Position numbers and translations under genes: made by a program
NCBI RefSeq assembly: GCF_004362045.1
Contig: NZ_SNWX01000002.1
Coordinates: 124,001-188,000, forward strand
Direction: 5' to 3'
DNA: 64,000 bases
Source: Halanaerobium saccharolyticum
GTDB taxonomy: Bacteria > Bacillota > Halanaerobiia > Halanaerobiales > Halanaerobiaceae
In this document: positions 25,956 through 35,569 of the stretch, in pieces
How positions within the stretch are numbered: the first letter of the stretch is position 1
Layout: each line of letters starts with the position of its first letter
The notes under the pieces: model-generated
Databases searched by the model: none
What the model was told of the DNA's origin: nothing
What the model saw: only the letters and a program-made list of their open reading frames with translations

Positions 25956-25987
25956 ATATTATATTAAGACATCAATTTTAACTTCAG

Positions 25988-26024
25988 GTCTGTCAAATGT
26001 ATCTATATTTGGCAGGCTTTTTTA
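25988..26024 (+). terminator. intrinsic terminator
   Basis: GTCTGTCAAAT (25988-25998) / ATTTGGCAGGC (26007-26017), 11 bp with two G-U pairs, followed by TTTTTT. Confidence 0.88.
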
Positions 26025-26146
26025 TTTTGGCTACTAAATAGTGGGCCAGGCAGGGAAAAAAGAAAGTAGAGCTAATTATAGAGATATAGTCTAAAAGTTT
26101 TTATTTAATATTCAAATAATTTTGATTAAGAAGAGAGGTTGAGAAA

Positions 26147-26686
26147 ATGAAAATTTTGGTTGTTTACTGGTCTAAAACTGGGTTTGTTAAAAAATATGCT
26201 GAGTGGCTGGGTGAAGAGTTGGAAGCAGATATTATTTCTGGTAAAGAGGTAACTAAAGATAAGCTAAAAGAATATGATGCTTATATTTTTGGGGGCAGCC
26301 TTTATGCTGTCGGAATTAATGGAACAGATTTTATTAAAGATAATATTAAACAGCTGGAAGCTAAAAAAACTGCTGTTTTTGCAACCGGAGCTTCTCCGGC
26401 AAAAAAAGAAATTATTGAAGAAGTAAAAAATAAAAACTTTAGTTCTGAAGAACAGAAATATTTTAAATTTTTCTATCTCCGCGGCGGTTTTGATTATAGT
26501 AAATTAGGATTTAAGGATAAAGTATTAATGAGTATTATGAAGTGGAAATTAAATAGTAAAAAGAAAAAAGGTGAAGAAATGACAGAAGAGGAAAAGGGAA
26601 TGCTGGCTTCTTTTGACAATCCGGTAGATTTTACAGATAAAGAGAATATAAAAAAAATAGTGTCTTATTTTAAAAAAGGAAGTTAA
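26147..26686 (+). CDS. flavodoxin-domain protein (HemG-like fold)
   Basis: A 179-residue flavodoxin_5-type protein. The FMN phosphate loop is near VVYWSKTGFVKKYAEWL, followed by DAYIFGGSLYAVGIN and TAVFATGASPA. The C-terminal half (YFKFFYLRGGFDYSKLGFKDKVLMSIMKWKL) matches the region that in HemG protoporphyrinogen oxidases forms the long insert, but no haem genes are near and no membrane helix is evident. A general FMN-dependent electron-transfer role is the safer reading. Confidence 0.75.
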   Translation: MKILVVYWSKTGFVKKYAEWLGEELEADIISGKEVTKDKLKEYDAYIFGGSLYAVGINGTDFIKDNIKQLEAKKTAVFATGASPAKKEIIEEVKNKNFSSEEQKYFKFFYLRGGFDYSKLGFKDKVLMSIMKWKLNSKKKKGEEMTEEEKGMLASFDNPVDFTDKENIKKIVSYFKKGS

Positions 26687-26857
26687 TAAATTAAAAGATA
26701 TTATCTGTAATTACCAAATACTTATTTAGTTAAATACTCCTGATAAAAAAGAGAAAGAAAAATGATTTTAAAAAATTTGAACTTTTTTAGATGTTTAAAT
26801 ATTATAATAGATATAAATAGCTATAACTTAAACTTGAAAAACAAGGAGGAAATAAAA

Positions 26858-27055
26858 ATGAATGAAGACTTATTAAAAGGCAAATGGAATCAGCTTAAAG
26901 GTAAGATGAAATCTAAATGGGGTAAGTTAACTGATGATGATCTTAAACAGGCGGAAGGAAATCGCGAAAAAATCATTGGAAAGATTCAAGAAAAATATGG
27001 TAAAGATAAAGAAGAAGCAAAAAAAGAATTCAATGAATGGATTGATAATATGTAA
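26858..27055 (+). CDS. CsbD-family stress protein
   Basis: A 65-residue, highly charged protein: NEDLLKGKWNQLKGKMKSKWGKLTDDDL, EGNREKIIGKIQEKYG. This is the CsbD fold, a small helical bundle of general-stress proteins with unknown mechanism. ATG 26858 lies 7 nt after AAGGAGG; the longer open frame from 26762 is untranslated leader. A candidate promoter is TTGAAC (26777-26782) with TATTAT (26800-26805). It is followed 32 bp later by a DUF1328 membrane peptide gene, a pairing common for stress loci in other phyla. Confidence 0.9.
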   Translation: MNEDLLKGKWNQLKGKMKSKWGKLTDDDLKQAEGNREKIIGKIQEKYGKDKEEAKKEFNEWIDNM

Positions 27056-27087
27056 TTTTTTTCAATTTAATTTGAGGAGAGATAAAA

Positions 27088-27249
27088 ATGTTACAATATG
27101 CTATTATATTTTTCGTGATTTCAGTTATTGCAGGTATTTTTGGTTTTAGAGGTGTGGCAGGTACTACTCAATCAATCGCTAAATTTCTTTTTGTTTTATT
27201 TCTTATCCTTTTTGTTTTAACACTTTTATTTGGCAGTGCTATAATTTGA
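27088..27249 (+). CDS. DUF1328-family small membrane protein
   Basis: A 53-residue protein with two hydrophobic helices (AIIFFVISVIAGIFGF and FLFVLFLILFVLTLLFG) joined by the family-typical RGVAGTTQSIAK loop. DUF1328 (YtjA) members are widespread, uncharacterised, and often sit with csbD-like stress genes. ATG 27088 follows GAGGAGA. It is probably co-transcribed with the CsbD gene. Confidence 0.85.
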   Translation: MLQYAIIFFVISVIAGIFGFRGVAGTTQSIAKFLFVLFLILFVLTLLFGSAII

Positions 27250-27270
27250 TATAAGTTAATGTATAGGTAC

Positions 27271-27299
27271 CGGGTACCGAAGAACTTCTTTGGTACCCG
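27271..27299. terminator. strong hairpin between convergent genes
   Basis: CGGGTACCGAAGAA (27271-27284) pairs with TTCTTTGGTACCCG (27286-27299), 14 bp with one G-U and a one-base loop. There is no T-tract, but its place between convergent genes suggests a bidirectional transcription barrier. GTAT (27261) and ATAC (27300) can extend the stem. Confidence 0.6.
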
Positions 27300-27333
27300 A
27301 TACTTATATTTAAATATTAGCTTATTCTTTTCT

Positions 27334-29355
27334 TTAAATCCTGAACTTGTTTACTGCATTGGAGAGTTCCTGAGCCATCTCGGCAAGATCCTGAGCTGAA
27401 TTTACAATTTCTTCTGTGGAAGAACTCTGCTCTTGAGTTGCTGCGGCAACTTCTTCTGCATTACTTGCCGCTGTCTGGCTGACTTCTGCAATCTGTTTTA
27501 CTGCAGATTCTACTTCATTACTGTTGACTTTCATTTTTTCGCTCTGGCTGCCTATATTTTCTATTATATTAGTCAGCACAGATGCTGCCTTTCTGATATC
27601 ATTAAATGTCTTACCACTTTCTTCTATTGAGCTCACACTTGTATCTACTGCCTGTTCTGTTTGCTTCATATTTTTAACTGAAACCTCTACATCTTTTTGA
27701 ATTCCACCAATTAATTCTGATATTTCATCTGTAGCCTCACCTGACTGTTCAGCCAGTTCTCTTATTTCATCTGCAACAACACTGAAGCCTCTCCCAGCTT
27801 CTCCTGCTCTTGCTGCCTCAATGGCCGCATTTAAAGCAAGAAGATTTGTCTGAGCAGAGATATCTTTAATTAGCTGTACTATCTCATCAATTCGTTGTGA
27901 TGATTCTGCAAGAGAACCTATGGCCTCAGATACATTATTGGAATTGTTTTTAAGTTTATTAACTTCTGCCACAGAATTTTCTATAGATCTGTCTCCGACC
28001 TCAATATTTTCGGTTACTTCATTTGCTTTATTGTTCATGGCCTCAGAGGAGGAATTTACCATATTGATTTGTTCTGTCAGCTCATCAAGCAGGGCATTAG
28101 TTTCCTGTGCCTGTGCGGACTGTTCTTCAGCTCCAGATGCAACATCCTGAATTGCTGTTCCAACATGTTTCGCAGAAGCTGATACTTCTTCCCCAGATGC
28201 TGAAAGTTCTTCACTTGAAGCCGAGAGATTGGCCGATATATCTATTACCTGGCCGACAAGTGATTTCAGATTTTTGAGCATATTATTCAGTGCTTCTGAG
28301 AGTTCTCCCACTTCATCCTTAGTTTTAACTTTTAACTTTGCCACAGAAAGATTACCGTTTGCTATTTCTTCTGCAAATCCTATTGCATTTTTAAGCGGAT
28401 TTACTACAGAAGAAGTTACCATAAAGACTATAATTGAAGCTAAAATAATAGCTATCAAGATTGTAATGAATATTTTGTTTCTGTATTCATTCAGGGCTGA
28501 CTGATATTCAGAAGTTGGCAGGGCCGTGACTATTATATACTGATCATAGGGCATATAATGCTGGAGCAGTTCTTCTCCCTCTAGATTGATAATGTCACTA
28601 CCTTCCTGTTGATTTAATATCTTTTCACCCCAGCTGTAATCTTTTATACTGCTGCCTATGAGTTGACTGTCCGGATGACTTATTATCTCACCGTTTTTAT
28701 TTGTGATATATACATATCCATTGCTGCCGTATTTGGTTGTTCCCGCGATTCGGGTGATATCTATTTTTGATAAAATTTCCTGTAGCTCTGCTGGCTGAAC
28801 ACCAATCTGTACAATTCCAGATTCATCTGTTCTTCCGACTCCTATATATTTAAATAATTCACCATCTGTTCCTCTCTCCTGAGGAGCCTGGGATAGCTCA
28901 AATTCTTCATTTTCCAGCCCTTCCAGAAAAGGTTGTGTCTGTTCTGATTCACTAAAATCAAAGCCAATAAAATCGCTGACACTGGACCATCTGATAACAC
29001 CTTCTCCATCAGTTACATGTATTTCTTCAACATTTAACTCTTCCATTAGAACATTTACCTCTTCCTGGATCATAGAATCAGGTACTTCTGTTAAATATTG
29101 ATCTATTGTTCTGGTGATTGTGATTAGATATTTATCCATTGCCTGTTCAGTAAGTTGAGCATTTTCTCTTCTGTCATCTATTATAGTTGTAATTTCTTCC
29201 ATTTTAGAAGTTGCTGTTTCTTCAGTCTGCTCCATTATATAATCTTTCTGTGTATCATAACCGATATATCCTATTGCTGCCATCCCTGCAATTAGCACTA
29301 TAAGTGTTGGTATTAAAAATTTTGCTCGTATCGACTTGAATTTTAATAATTTCAT
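27334..29355 (-). CDS. methyl-accepting chemotaxis protein with Cache-type sensor
   Basis: A 673-residue chemoreceptor. TM1 spans about residues 12-32, followed by an extracytoplasmic dCache-like sensor (35-285; [16 protein letters not shown] is a typical Cache strand pair). TM2 is at 293-318, then HAMP, then a long coiled-coil signalling domain with the conserved tip [20 protein letters not shown] and [13 protein letters not shown]. It should sense a small ligand and control CheA. No CheR-tether pentapeptide is at the C-terminus (NAVNKFRI). No che or fla genes are in the window. A GGGGAG ribosome site precedes the ATG at 29355. Confidence 0.95.
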   Translation of the reverse strand: MKLLKFKSIRAKFLIPTLIVLIAGMAAIGYIGYDTQKDYIMEQTEETATSKMEEITTIIDDRRENAQLTEQAMDKYLITITRTIDQYLTEVPDSMIQEEVNVLMEELNVEEIHVTDGEGVIRWSSVSDFIGFDFSESEQTQPFLEGLENEEFELSQAPQERGTDGELFKYIGVGRTDESGIVQIGVQPAELQEILSKIDITRIAGTTKYGSNGYVYITNKNGEIISHPDSQLIGSSIKDYSWGEKILNQQEGSDIINLEGEELLQHYMPYDQYIIVTALPTSEYQSALNEYRNKIFITILIAIILASIIVFMVTSSVVNPLKNAIGFAEEIANGNLSVAKLKVKTKDEVGELSEALNNMLKNLKSLVGQVIDISANLSASSEELSASGEEVSASAKHVGTAIQDVASGAEEQSAQAQETNALLDELTEQINMVNSSSEAMNNKANEVTENIEVGDRSIENSVAEVNKLKNNSNNVSEAIGSLAESSQRIDEIVQLIKDISAQTNLLALNAAIEAARAGEAGRGFSVVADEIRELAEQSGEATDEISELIGGIQKDVEVSVKNMKQTEQAVDTSVSSIEESGKTFNDIRKAASVLTNIIENIGSQSEKMKVNSNEVESAVKQIAEVSQTAASNAEEVAAATQEQSSSTEEIVNSAQDLAEMAQELSNAVNKFRI

Positions 29356-29700
29356 TTTTCTTAATTACTCCCCTTTTTCCTGAAAATTTTATTTGAACAT
29401 ATTTATCTTAAGTCATTTTTAGTCCTGACATTTCTTTATTATCGCACATAATTAATATAGGTAATCTTCTTTTTAAAGTTAAGTATCTTGAATAATGATT
29501 AAAGTCTTTCTCCATTAATTAAAATTAATATTCTCAGAAATGGTCCCTGTTTCAACCATAATATTTTTTTGCAGAAGAATTATAAGGTTTAGATTTTGAT
29601 AATGCAGATTAGAGGATGTATTTTATTATTTAAAAAAGGAGAAATTAAATTTACCAATAAATATATGGTTAAGATAGAACTAAAATTGGAGGTTAAGATA
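29356..29700. other. 345-bp divergent gap, no gene
   Basis: Between the chemoreceptor gene (reverse) and the DUF1349 gene. On the reverse strand TTACCT-N17-TAATAA near 29461-29433 is a weak promoter candidate, and TGCGATAA there partly resembles a sigma-D -10 box without a matching TAAA. The forward reading frame continuing upstream of 29701 lacks a ribosome site. I see no conserved structure. Confidence 0.3.
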
Positions 29701-30297
29701 ATGAGAAAAATTAAATTAGATAAAAGTATTTTTAATGATTTTTACTGGTTAAATGAACCCGAAAAATATTATTTTGAAAATGAACTGGTAATAAAAACTG
29801 AGCCGCAAACAGATTTCTGGCAGCGAACCCACTATGGTTTTAGAAATGATAATGCACCTGCTCTGCTGACTGATCTCGAAGCTGACTTTTCTTTTGCTGC
29901 TAAATTTAAATTTGAACCTCAAACTAAATATGATCAGTGTGGTATTATGCTGAGGCTTGACAGTGAAAACTGGATTAAAATCTCTACAGAATATGAGAAT
30001 GAAGAAATAAGTAGGCTGGGAGCAGTTGTTACCAATCTCGGTTATTCTGACTGGGCAACAGAAGATATAAGCTCGGAAATTAATTCAGTCTGGTACAGAG
30101 TTAGCAAAAGAGGGAATGATTTTTTAATTGAAAATTCTTTTGACGGCACTAACTGGTCCCAGATGCGAATTACTCATCTGCATCAGGATTTTGAAGAAAT
30201 TAAAGTTGGAGTTTATGCCTGCAGCCCAAAAAACAGCAGTTTTAAAGCCAAAATTGTGGAAATGAATATTGATGAGAATCACTGGGAAGCAAAATAA
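29701..30297 (+). CDS. DUF1349 family protein (concanavalin A-like fold)
   Basis: A 198-residue cytosolic beta-sandwich protein: FYWLNEPEKYYFENELVIKTEPQTDFWQRTHYG, QCGIMLRLDSENWIKIS, SDWATEDI, WYRVSKRGNDFLIENSFDGTNWSQMRI and VGVYACSP. These match the DUF1349 / YgaC-like family, lectin-like folds annotated as regulators of enolase on thin evidence. The carbohydrate-binding look suggests a sugar ligand, but this is inference. ATG 29701 lies after GGAGG. It may share a transcript with the two hydrolase genes downstream (40-77 bp gaps). Confidence 0.8.
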   Translation: MRKIKLDKSIFNDFYWLNEPEKYYFENELVIKTEPQTDFWQRTHYGFRNDNAPALLTDLEADFSFAAKFKFEPQTKYDQCGIMLRLDSENWIKISTEYENEEISRLGAVVTNLGYSDWATEDISSEINSVWYRVSKRGNDFLIENSFDGTNWSQMRITHLHQDFEEIKVGVYACSPKNSSFKAKIVEMNIDENHWEAK

Positions 30298-30337
30298 ATA
30301 TTATAGATAATAAGAAAATAAAATGAGGTGAGATAAA

Positions 30338-31528
30338 ATGAGAGTTTATTTATTAGTAGCTATTCTGGTTTTTTCCTTATTAATTTCTACGACGGTGATG
30401 GCAGCTTCGGAAGCAGAAGTATTGCAGAAAATTTTCAGAATTGAAACGGAAAACTTAGAATCGCTTTTTGCAGCTTCTTTTTTAGAACAGGTTTCGGTAG
30501 AACAGATAGAAGCAATTGTTAATCAGTACGGTAGTGCTCTGGGGGCGGTCCAATCGATAGAAAAAACTGACGATGGATATAGTTTGCAGTTTGAAAAGGG
30601 AACTGCTCCGGCTAAGATAAGTTTAAATCAAGAGGATCAGATAATTGGGCTCTGGTTTGGTAACTACACTCTGGCAGAAGATAATCTGGATGCAATCTTA
30701 GCTGATCTTAAGGAACTTCCCGGTGAGCTTTCAATTTCGGTAATTAAAAATAATCAGGAAAAAGTGTTTAGCTTTAATGATCAAAAAAAGTTGGCAGTTG
30801 GATCGACTTTCAAATTACATGTTTTAAATAAACTATATCAGAAACTTAAAGCAGCTGATAAAAACTGGAGTGATGTTATAAAATTAGAGAAGCAGAATAT
30901 GTCACTACCTTCTGGAATTTTACAGAACTGGCCTGCCGGTACACCGCTGACTTTGAGGAGTTTAAGTAATTTAATGATTTCTCAAAGTGATAATACAGCT
31001 ACAGATCATTTAATAGATTATCTAGGTAGAGAAAAAATAGAAAGCGGTCTTAGTGACCTCAATCTTCCTTTTTTAAAGACCAGAGAATTTTTTATTCTAA
31101 AATTTTCTAAGGATGATCAGTTGAGGCAAAAATATTTAAATGCAAATTTAAAGAAAAAAAGAGAAATCCTGGCGGAACTTTCCGGGCAGGACCTTAAAAA
31201 TATTTCAGTTGGAAATGAACCAGTTTTGATTGAAGATCTGGAATGGTATTTTAGTACAGAAGAGTTAGCCAGATTAATCTATGATTTAAAAGAGGCACCC
31301 GAAATTAAAATTAATCCTGGTCTGGTTGATAAAGATAATTATTATTTAGCAGGCTATAAAGGAGGCTCAGAACCAGGGGTACTGCAGTTTACCCATCTAC
31401 TTCAGAAAACAGAGACTGCTGCTATTTATGCTATTTCGCTGACAATTAACAGCAGCGAGCAAGCGGTTGACAGTCAAAAAGCAGCTCAGCTGACATCAAG
31501 ATTAATTTCTGCTGTGGTTGGTCTATAA
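30338..31528 (+). CDS. secreted class A beta-lactamase-related serine hydrolase
   Basis: A 396-residue exported enzyme. The signal peptide (1-23, LLVAILVFSLLISTTVMA) ends at a signal peptidase I site. An N-terminal NTF2/Cpe-like domain (25-120) precedes the serine-hydrolase domain. That domain has the S-x-x-K motif in VGSTFKLHV, SDN in SQSDNTATDHL and KGG in GYKGGSEPG, replacing KTG. The set is that of class A beta-lactamases and related D,D-peptidases. An omega-loop E166-type residue is not obvious, so antibiotic hydrolysis is unproven; a murein or ester substrate is equally possible. Confidence 0.82.
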   Translation: MRVYLLVAILVFSLLISTTVMAASEAEVLQKIFRIETENLESLFAASFLEQVSVEQIEAIVNQYGSALGAVQSIEKTDDGYSLQFEKGTAPAKISLNQEDQIIGLWFGNYTLAEDNLDAILADLKELPGELSISVIKNNQEKVFSFNDQKKLAVGSTFKLHVLNKLYQKLKAADKNWSDVIKLEKQNMSLPSGILQNWPAGTPLTLRSLSNLMISQSDNTATDHLIDYLGREKIESGLSDLNLPFLKTREFFILKFSKDDQLRQKYLNANLKKKREILAELSGQDLKNISVGNEPVLIEDLEWYFSTEELARLIYDLKEAPEIKINPGLVDKDNYYLAGYKGGSEPGVLQFTHLLQKTETAAIYAISLTINSSEQAVDSQKAAQLTSRLISAVVGL

Positions 31529-31604
31529 AAATATTAATTATCAGCAGCAGTCAGTCTGGCAACTTATTTTATTAATTATGAAAGTTAAACTGGGGGCAGC
31601 AGTG

Positions 31605-32453
31605 ATGAAAAGTGAGATAGTTAAACTGAAAAAAGGAACTATGGAATATACATTTAGAGGTAGGGGTCCAGTTGTGCTTAATCTCCACGGTGGCCACTCT
31701 AACTGTCAGGAAACATTTGGTATTCAGCCACTGCTGGAAGCTGGCTACAGTATTTTGACTCCTTCTCGACCGGGTTATGGTAAAACAGATATAGAAGCAA
31801 AAACTCCTGCAGAGTCTGCTTTTATCTTAATCGAACTTTTAGATCATTTAGATATTGATAAAGTCAATTTAATTGCTGTTTCTGCAGGGGGACCAACTGC
31901 TATTTATCTGGCAGCAAATTATTCAGCGAGAGTTAAAAAGTTAGTTCTAGAATCTGCAGCTTCCAGGTCCTGGGTAACTAAAAAGGATTTAGATTATAAT
32001 GTAGGGAAAATTATTTTCAACCCTAAATCCCAAAAAATAATCTGGTTAATACTGCGTAAAATCGCCAATAATTTTCCGAGTTTTTTTGCAAAAATATTTT
32101 TACCGCAATTTTCCACTCTTACCAGGAGTGAAGTGATGGCCAGAATGAATAGTAACGATCTTGAAGCAGTAGTTAAAATGGTAAACCGCTACTCTTCAGA
32201 TAAAGGGTTTATGTATGACCTGGAGCACCAGACTGAAAAAGAGGTGCTGCAGAAAATAGAGGTCCCGACTTTAATCCTTCACAGTAAATTTGATAAATCA
32301 GTTTCTTTTAAACATGCAGAATATGCCTCAGAGAATATAAAAAACTCAGAAATATATGCTGATGATTTTTGGGGCCATTTAATCTGGATCGGAAAATCTA
32401 AAAAAAATAGAGATAATAAATTACTGGAGTTTTTAGCTTCAAATCATTGCTAA
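31605..32453 (+). CDS. alpha/beta hydrolase
   Basis: A 282-residue alpha/beta hydrolase. The oxyanion strand is VLNLHGGHSNCQETF; the nucleophile elbow reads AVSAGGP, with Ala replacing the first Gly of G-x-S-x-G; the acid is in LHSKFDKSV and the base in WGHLIWIG. A helical lid of about 60 residues lies between. It resembles lactone or carboxyester hydrolases, but the substrate is not evident. The start is uncertain: GTG 31602 or ATG 31605 follow GGGGGCAG, while ATG 31578 has no ribosome site. Confidence 0.8.
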   Translation: MKSEIVKLKKGTMEYTFRGRGPVVLNLHGGHSNCQETFGIQPLLEAGYSILTPSRPGYGKTDIEAKTPAESAFILIELLDHLDIDKVNLIAVSAGGPTAIYLAANYSARVKKLVLESAASRSWVTKKDLDYNVGKIIFNPKSQKIIWLILRKIANNFPSFFAKIFLPQFSTLTRSEVMARMNSNDLEAVVKMVNRYSSDKGFMYDLEHQTEKEVLQKIEVPTLILHSKFDKSVSFKHAEYASENIKNSEIYADDFWGHLIWIGKSKKNRDNKLLEFLASNHC

Positions 32454-32551
32454 AGTCAATCATAGTATAGACTTGCTCTCTGTATATAGCTTTAAAATCA
32501 GAAGAAAAAGAGAGAAAAAAAGAGAAATAGCAAAATAATTTTAAATAATCC

Positions 32552-32580
32552 TTGACAGTGACATATCAGAATGCTATACT
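32552..32580 (+). promoter_or_regulatory. cold-shock gene 1 promoter
   Basis: Perfect TTGACA (32552-32557), 17-bp spacer ending AATGC, TATACT (32575-32580). Confidence 0.88.
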
Positions 32581-32586
32581 ATGGGA

Positions 32587-32616
32587 GATGGAGAAAAAAC
32601 AAGTAAGAGTTCCATC
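32587..32616 (+). promoter_or_regulatory. cold-shock gene 1 leader element
   Basis: GATGGA (32587-32592) / TCCATC (32611-32616) hairpin with an A-rich loop containing ACAAGTAA. The same element recurs before the second csp gene (33070-33102), so it is a conserved leader, probably a cold-responsive RNA switch. Confidence 0.6.
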
Positions 32617-32642
32617 GTTAAAAACTAGGAGGAATTTATTTA

Positions 32643-32846
32643 ATGATTTACACAGGAACAGTTAAGTGGTTTGATGGGAAAAAAGGTTTTGGCTTTATTG
32701 AAAGAGAAGACGGAGACGACGTGTTCGCACACTTCTCAGCTATTGAAGAAGAAGGTTTCAAAAACCTTGACGAAGGTCAAGAAGTAGAATTTGAAATCGT
32801 AGAAGGCGACCGCGGCCCACAAGCTGCTAACATCGTTAAATTATAA
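32643..32846 (+). CDS. cold-shock protein, copy 1
   Basis: A 67-residue single cold-shock domain: [15 protein letters not shown] (RNP1) and DVFAHFSAI (RNP2) are intact. It binds single-stranded RNA/DNA and melts mRNA structure. It differs from the second copy at one residue only (D versus E in NLDEGQ). ATG 32643 follows AGGAGG. Promoter, structured leader and terminator are all its own. Confidence 0.97.
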   Translation: MIYTGTVKWFDGKKGFGFIEREDGDDVFAHFSAIEEEGFKNLDEGQEVEFEIVEGDRGPQAANIVKL

Positions 32847-32872
32847 AGCATAGATAGTTTTATGAATTTAAG

Positions 32873-32903
32873 GCTCTGTTCATTTACTTGGACAGAGCTT
32901 TTC
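32873..32903 (+). terminator. terminator after cold-shock gene 1
   Basis: GCTCTGT (32873-32879) / ACAGAGC (32892-32898) then TTTTC. Confidence 0.82.
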
Positions 32904-33034
32904 TAAACAATCTGCTTTATATTAATCGAAGTTAAAAATCGGATTCAAAATTGTAATTTAGAATACAAAATGTGTTTGAGCGGCTAAACGCCGGTCTATA
33001 AAAGAGAAAATTAATGATTTTAAAAAAATAATGG

Positions 33035-33063
33035 TTGACAGGAGCATTTAATAATGCTAAACT
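33035..33063 (+). promoter_or_regulatory. cold-shock gene 2 promoter
   Basis: TTGACA (33035-33040), 17-bp spacer ending AATGC as in copy 1, TAAACT (33058-33063). Confidence 0.85.
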
Positions 33064-33069
33064 GTAAAA

Positions 33070-33102
33070 GATGGAAAACAAAAAACAAGTAACACTTCCA
33101 TC
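33070..33102 (+). promoter_or_regulatory. cold-shock gene 2 leader element
   Basis: GATGGA (33070-33075) / TCCATC (33097-33102) with the shared AACAAGTAA loop sequence; counterpart of 32587-32616. Confidence 0.6.
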
Positions 33103-33126
33103 GTTAATAATAGGAGGAATAATTTA

Positions 33127-33330
33127 ATGATTTATACAGGAACAGTTAAGTGGTTTGATGGGAAAAAAGGTTTTGGCTTTATTGAAAGAGAAGACGGAGA
33201 CGACGTGTTCGCACACTTCTCAGCTATCGAAGAAGAAGGTTTCAAAAACCTTGAAGAAGGTCAGGAAGTAGAATTTGAAATCGTAGAAGGCGATCGCGGC
33301 CCACAAGCTGCTAATATCGTTAAGTTATAA
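33127..33330 (+). CDS. cold-shock protein, copy 2
   Basis: A 67-residue cold-shock domain protein, 66 of 67 residues identical to copy 1 located 280 bp upstream (E for D in NLEEGQ). Most nucleotide differences are silent. The genes, their promoters and leaders have duplicated in tandem, while the terminators differ. ATG 33127 follows AGGAGG. The two may be expressed under different temperatures, but nothing in the coding sequence separates them. Confidence 0.97.
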   Translation: MIYTGTVKWFDGKKGFGFIEREDGDDVFAHFSAIEEEGFKNLEEGQEVEFEIVEGDRGPQAANIVKL

Positions 33331-33360
33331 AGCAAATAAAAGTTTTATAATAGAATTGAA

Positions 33361-33397
33361 AGCCCTGATTGCTTTTTTAAGTGGTCAGGGCTTTTTT
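33361..33397 (+). terminator. terminator after cold-shock gene 2
   Basis: AGCCCTGA (33361-33368) / TCAGGGCT (33385-33392) preceded by AA and followed by TTTTT. Confidence 0.9.
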
Positions 33398-33460
33398 GAT
33401 TATAATAGCAAATGTATTTGTTTAAAATAATCGCATATAAATAAAAAGATTTAAATATTT

Positions 33461-33489
33461 TTGATTGATAGCGAGTAAATTTATAGTAT
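33461..33489 (+). promoter_or_regulatory. predicted typA promoter
   Basis: TTGATT (33461-33466), 17-bp spacer, TAGTAT (33484-33489). Confidence 0.55.
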
Positions 33490-33538
33490 AAAAAATAAGG
33501 AAGTTTAATATAACTTTATAAGAGAAAGGGTTTTTAGT

Positions 33539-35344
33539 GTGGATAAAAGAGAAATAATTAATTTAGCGGTTATTGCCCATGTTGATGCTGGTAAATCAAC
33601 CCTTGTTGATGCTTTTTTAAATCAGAGTGGAGTTTTTAGAGAAAACGAAGAAGTTGTAGATTGTATAATGGACAGCAATGATCTTGAGCGGGAGCGCGGT
33701 ATCACAATTTATTCCAAAAACTGTGCCATTGAGCATAATGGAGTTAAAATCAATATTGTTGATACTCCGGGACACGCGGACTTTTCTTCTGAGGTAGAGC
33801 GGGTCATCAAAGCAGTAGACTCTGCAATTTTAATTGTGGATGCTTCTGAAGGACCAATGCCGCAGACTAGATTTGTTCTCAAAAAATCTTTAGAAAAAGG
33901 AATTAAACCGATTGTCTTTATTAATAAAATAGATAAAAATAATCAGCGGGCAGAGGAAGTACATGATGAGATCATTGATCTTTTTATCGAACTTTCGGCA
34001 GATGATGAGCAGCTGGAATTCCCTGTGATCTATGGTATAGCAGTAGAAGGGAAGGCTTTTTTCGAACTGGATCATGAAAGCGAAAACCTGGATCCACTAT
34101 TTGAAACAATTATTAATAGTGTTGATAGTTATCCAGATTTAGATGATCAGCCGCTGCAGATGCAAATTTATGATCTTGCTTATGACGATTATCTGGGTCG
34201 AATGGGCATTGGGCGAGTTTATAAAGGCACACTCAAAGATGGACAGCAGGTAGAAGTCTACAAGCGTGACGGTTCAACTAAAAAGGGTAAAATCACAAAA
34301 TTATCCGTATATGAAGGTTTAAAACAAAACGCAGTTGAGGAAACTCACAGTGGAGAAATCGTATCGATTGCCGGACTGCCGGATATCTCAATTGGGGAAA
34401 CCGTTTGTGAGGTAGGTAAAGTTGATCCGCTGCCGATGATAGAAATTGCTGAGCCAACTCTGGCCATGTATTTTCTGGTCAATGATTCTCCATTTGCCGG
34501 TCTAGAAGGTGACTATCTAACTACCCGCCATCTTAAAGCAAGATTGGAAAGAGAATTGGAAGTTAATGTAGGACTGCGGGTTGAGAAAGCTGAAAACACC
34601 GAAGCTTTTAAAGTTTCGGGTCGTGGTGAACTGCACCTTTCAATTTTGTTAGAAAATATGCGTCGTGAGGGTTATGAAGTTTCTGTTTCCAAGCCTGAGG
34701 TTTTAATGAAAGAAATTGACGGCAAAAAACATGAGCCAATTGAAAAAGTAATGGTTGAACTACCGGAAAAATATTCTGGAACTGTAATTAATAAGCTAAA
34801 TCAACGTAAAGGAATTATGCATTCTATGATGCCCGAAGGTGATTATGTACATCTAGAGTATCTGGTCCCGACCAGAGGTTTGATTGGTTTTAGAAGTGAA
34901 TTTATCAATGACACCAGTGGTGAAGGTACTCTGATTCGTTCCTTCGAAAAATATGAACCATTTAAAGGAAAAGTTCCAAAACGTAAAAATGGAGTTTTGA
35001 TTTCTAATCAGCAGGGAACTGCCATGGGATATGCACTTTCTAACCTGGAAGATAGAGGTCAAATGTTCATTGAACCAGGAACCAAAGTTTATGAAGGAAT
35101 GATCATTGGTTTACACAGTCGTGATAATGACCTGACAGTTAATGCCTGTAAGAACAAAAAATTGACAAATGTTAGAGCTTCCGGGTCTGATGACTCTATT
35201 AACCTGGCACCTGCTAAAAAATTCACCTTAGAGCAGGCCTTAGAGTTTATAGAAGATGATGAACTGGTAGAAATTACACCGGATGCTATTCGTCTGCGCA
35301 AAAAGATTTTAGATGAAAAAACAAGATTAAGAAATAACAAATAA
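33539..35344 (+). CDS. typA: translational GTPase TypA/BipA
   Basis: A 601-residue EF-G-like GTPase that binds the ribosome under stress and cold and helps 50S assembly. The G domain has AHVDAGKST (13-21), [19 protein letters not shown] and NKID. Domains II, III and V follow, with the TypA-specific C-terminal region ([14 protein letters not shown]) in place of EF-G domain IV. The start is GTG 33539 after AGAAAGGG. Being next to the two cold-shock genes fits its cold role, though it has its own promoter and terminator. Confidence 0.97.
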   Translation: MDKREIINLAVIAHVDAGKSTLVDAFLNQSGVFRENEEVVDCIMDSNDLERERGITIYSKNCAIEHNGVKINIVDTPGHADFSSEVERVIKAVDSAILIVDASEGPMPQTRFVLKKSLEKGIKPIVFINKIDKNNQRAEEVHDEIIDLFIELSADDEQLEFPVIYGIAVEGKAFFELDHESENLDPLFETIINSVDSYPDLDDQPLQMQIYDLAYDDYLGRMGIGRVYKGTLKDGQQVEVYKRDGSTKKGKITKLSVYEGLKQNAVEETHSGEIVSIAGLPDISIGETVCEVGKVDPLPMIEIAEPTLAMYFLVNDSPFAGLEGDYLTTRHLKARLERELEVNVGLRVEKAENTEAFKVSGRGELHLSILLENMRREGYEVSVSKPEVLMKEIDGKKHEPIEKVMVELPEKYSGTVINKLNQRKGIMHSMMPEGDYVHLEYLVPTRGLIGFRSEFINDTSGEGTLIRSFEKYEPFKGKVPKRKNGVLISNQQGTAMGYALSNLEDRGQMFIEPGTKVYEGMIIGLHSRDNDLTVNACKNKKLTNVRASGSDDSINLAPAKKFTLEQALEFIEDDELVEITPDAIRLRKKILDEKTRLRNNK

Positions 35345-35387
35345 AAACAGAAAAAAAGAATAAAAATAGAAAAATAATTGTAAAATG

Positions 35388-35419
35388 AATCCGACTGGAG
35401 TTACTTCTGGTCGGATTTT
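35388..35419 (+). terminator. terminator after typA
   Basis: AATCCGAC (35388-35395) / GTCGGATT (35410-35417) then TTC TTTATT. Confidence 0.85.
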
Positions 35420-35462
35420 CTTTATTATTTTTTTGATTAGTGATTAAGCACCAATTCAAATT

Positions 35463-35491
35463 TTGACATTTAATTTTAAATATGATAATTT
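35463..35491 (+). promoter_or_regulatory. predicted promoter of the MDR oxidoreductase gene
   Basis: TTGACA (35463-35468), 17-bp spacer, TAATTT (35486-35491). Confidence 0.6.
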
Positions 35492-35569
35492 TATAGTTGG
35501 TAATAGTAATCAATCTTACAAAAATTTTAAGGGGATGGAACAGCAAATAACTGAAAGAAGGTGTTAATA

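Noticed and set aside
29596-29700. N-terminal extension of the DUF1349 protein.
   Set aside because: No ribosome site upstream of it, while ATG 29701 has GGAGG and starts the conserved domain.
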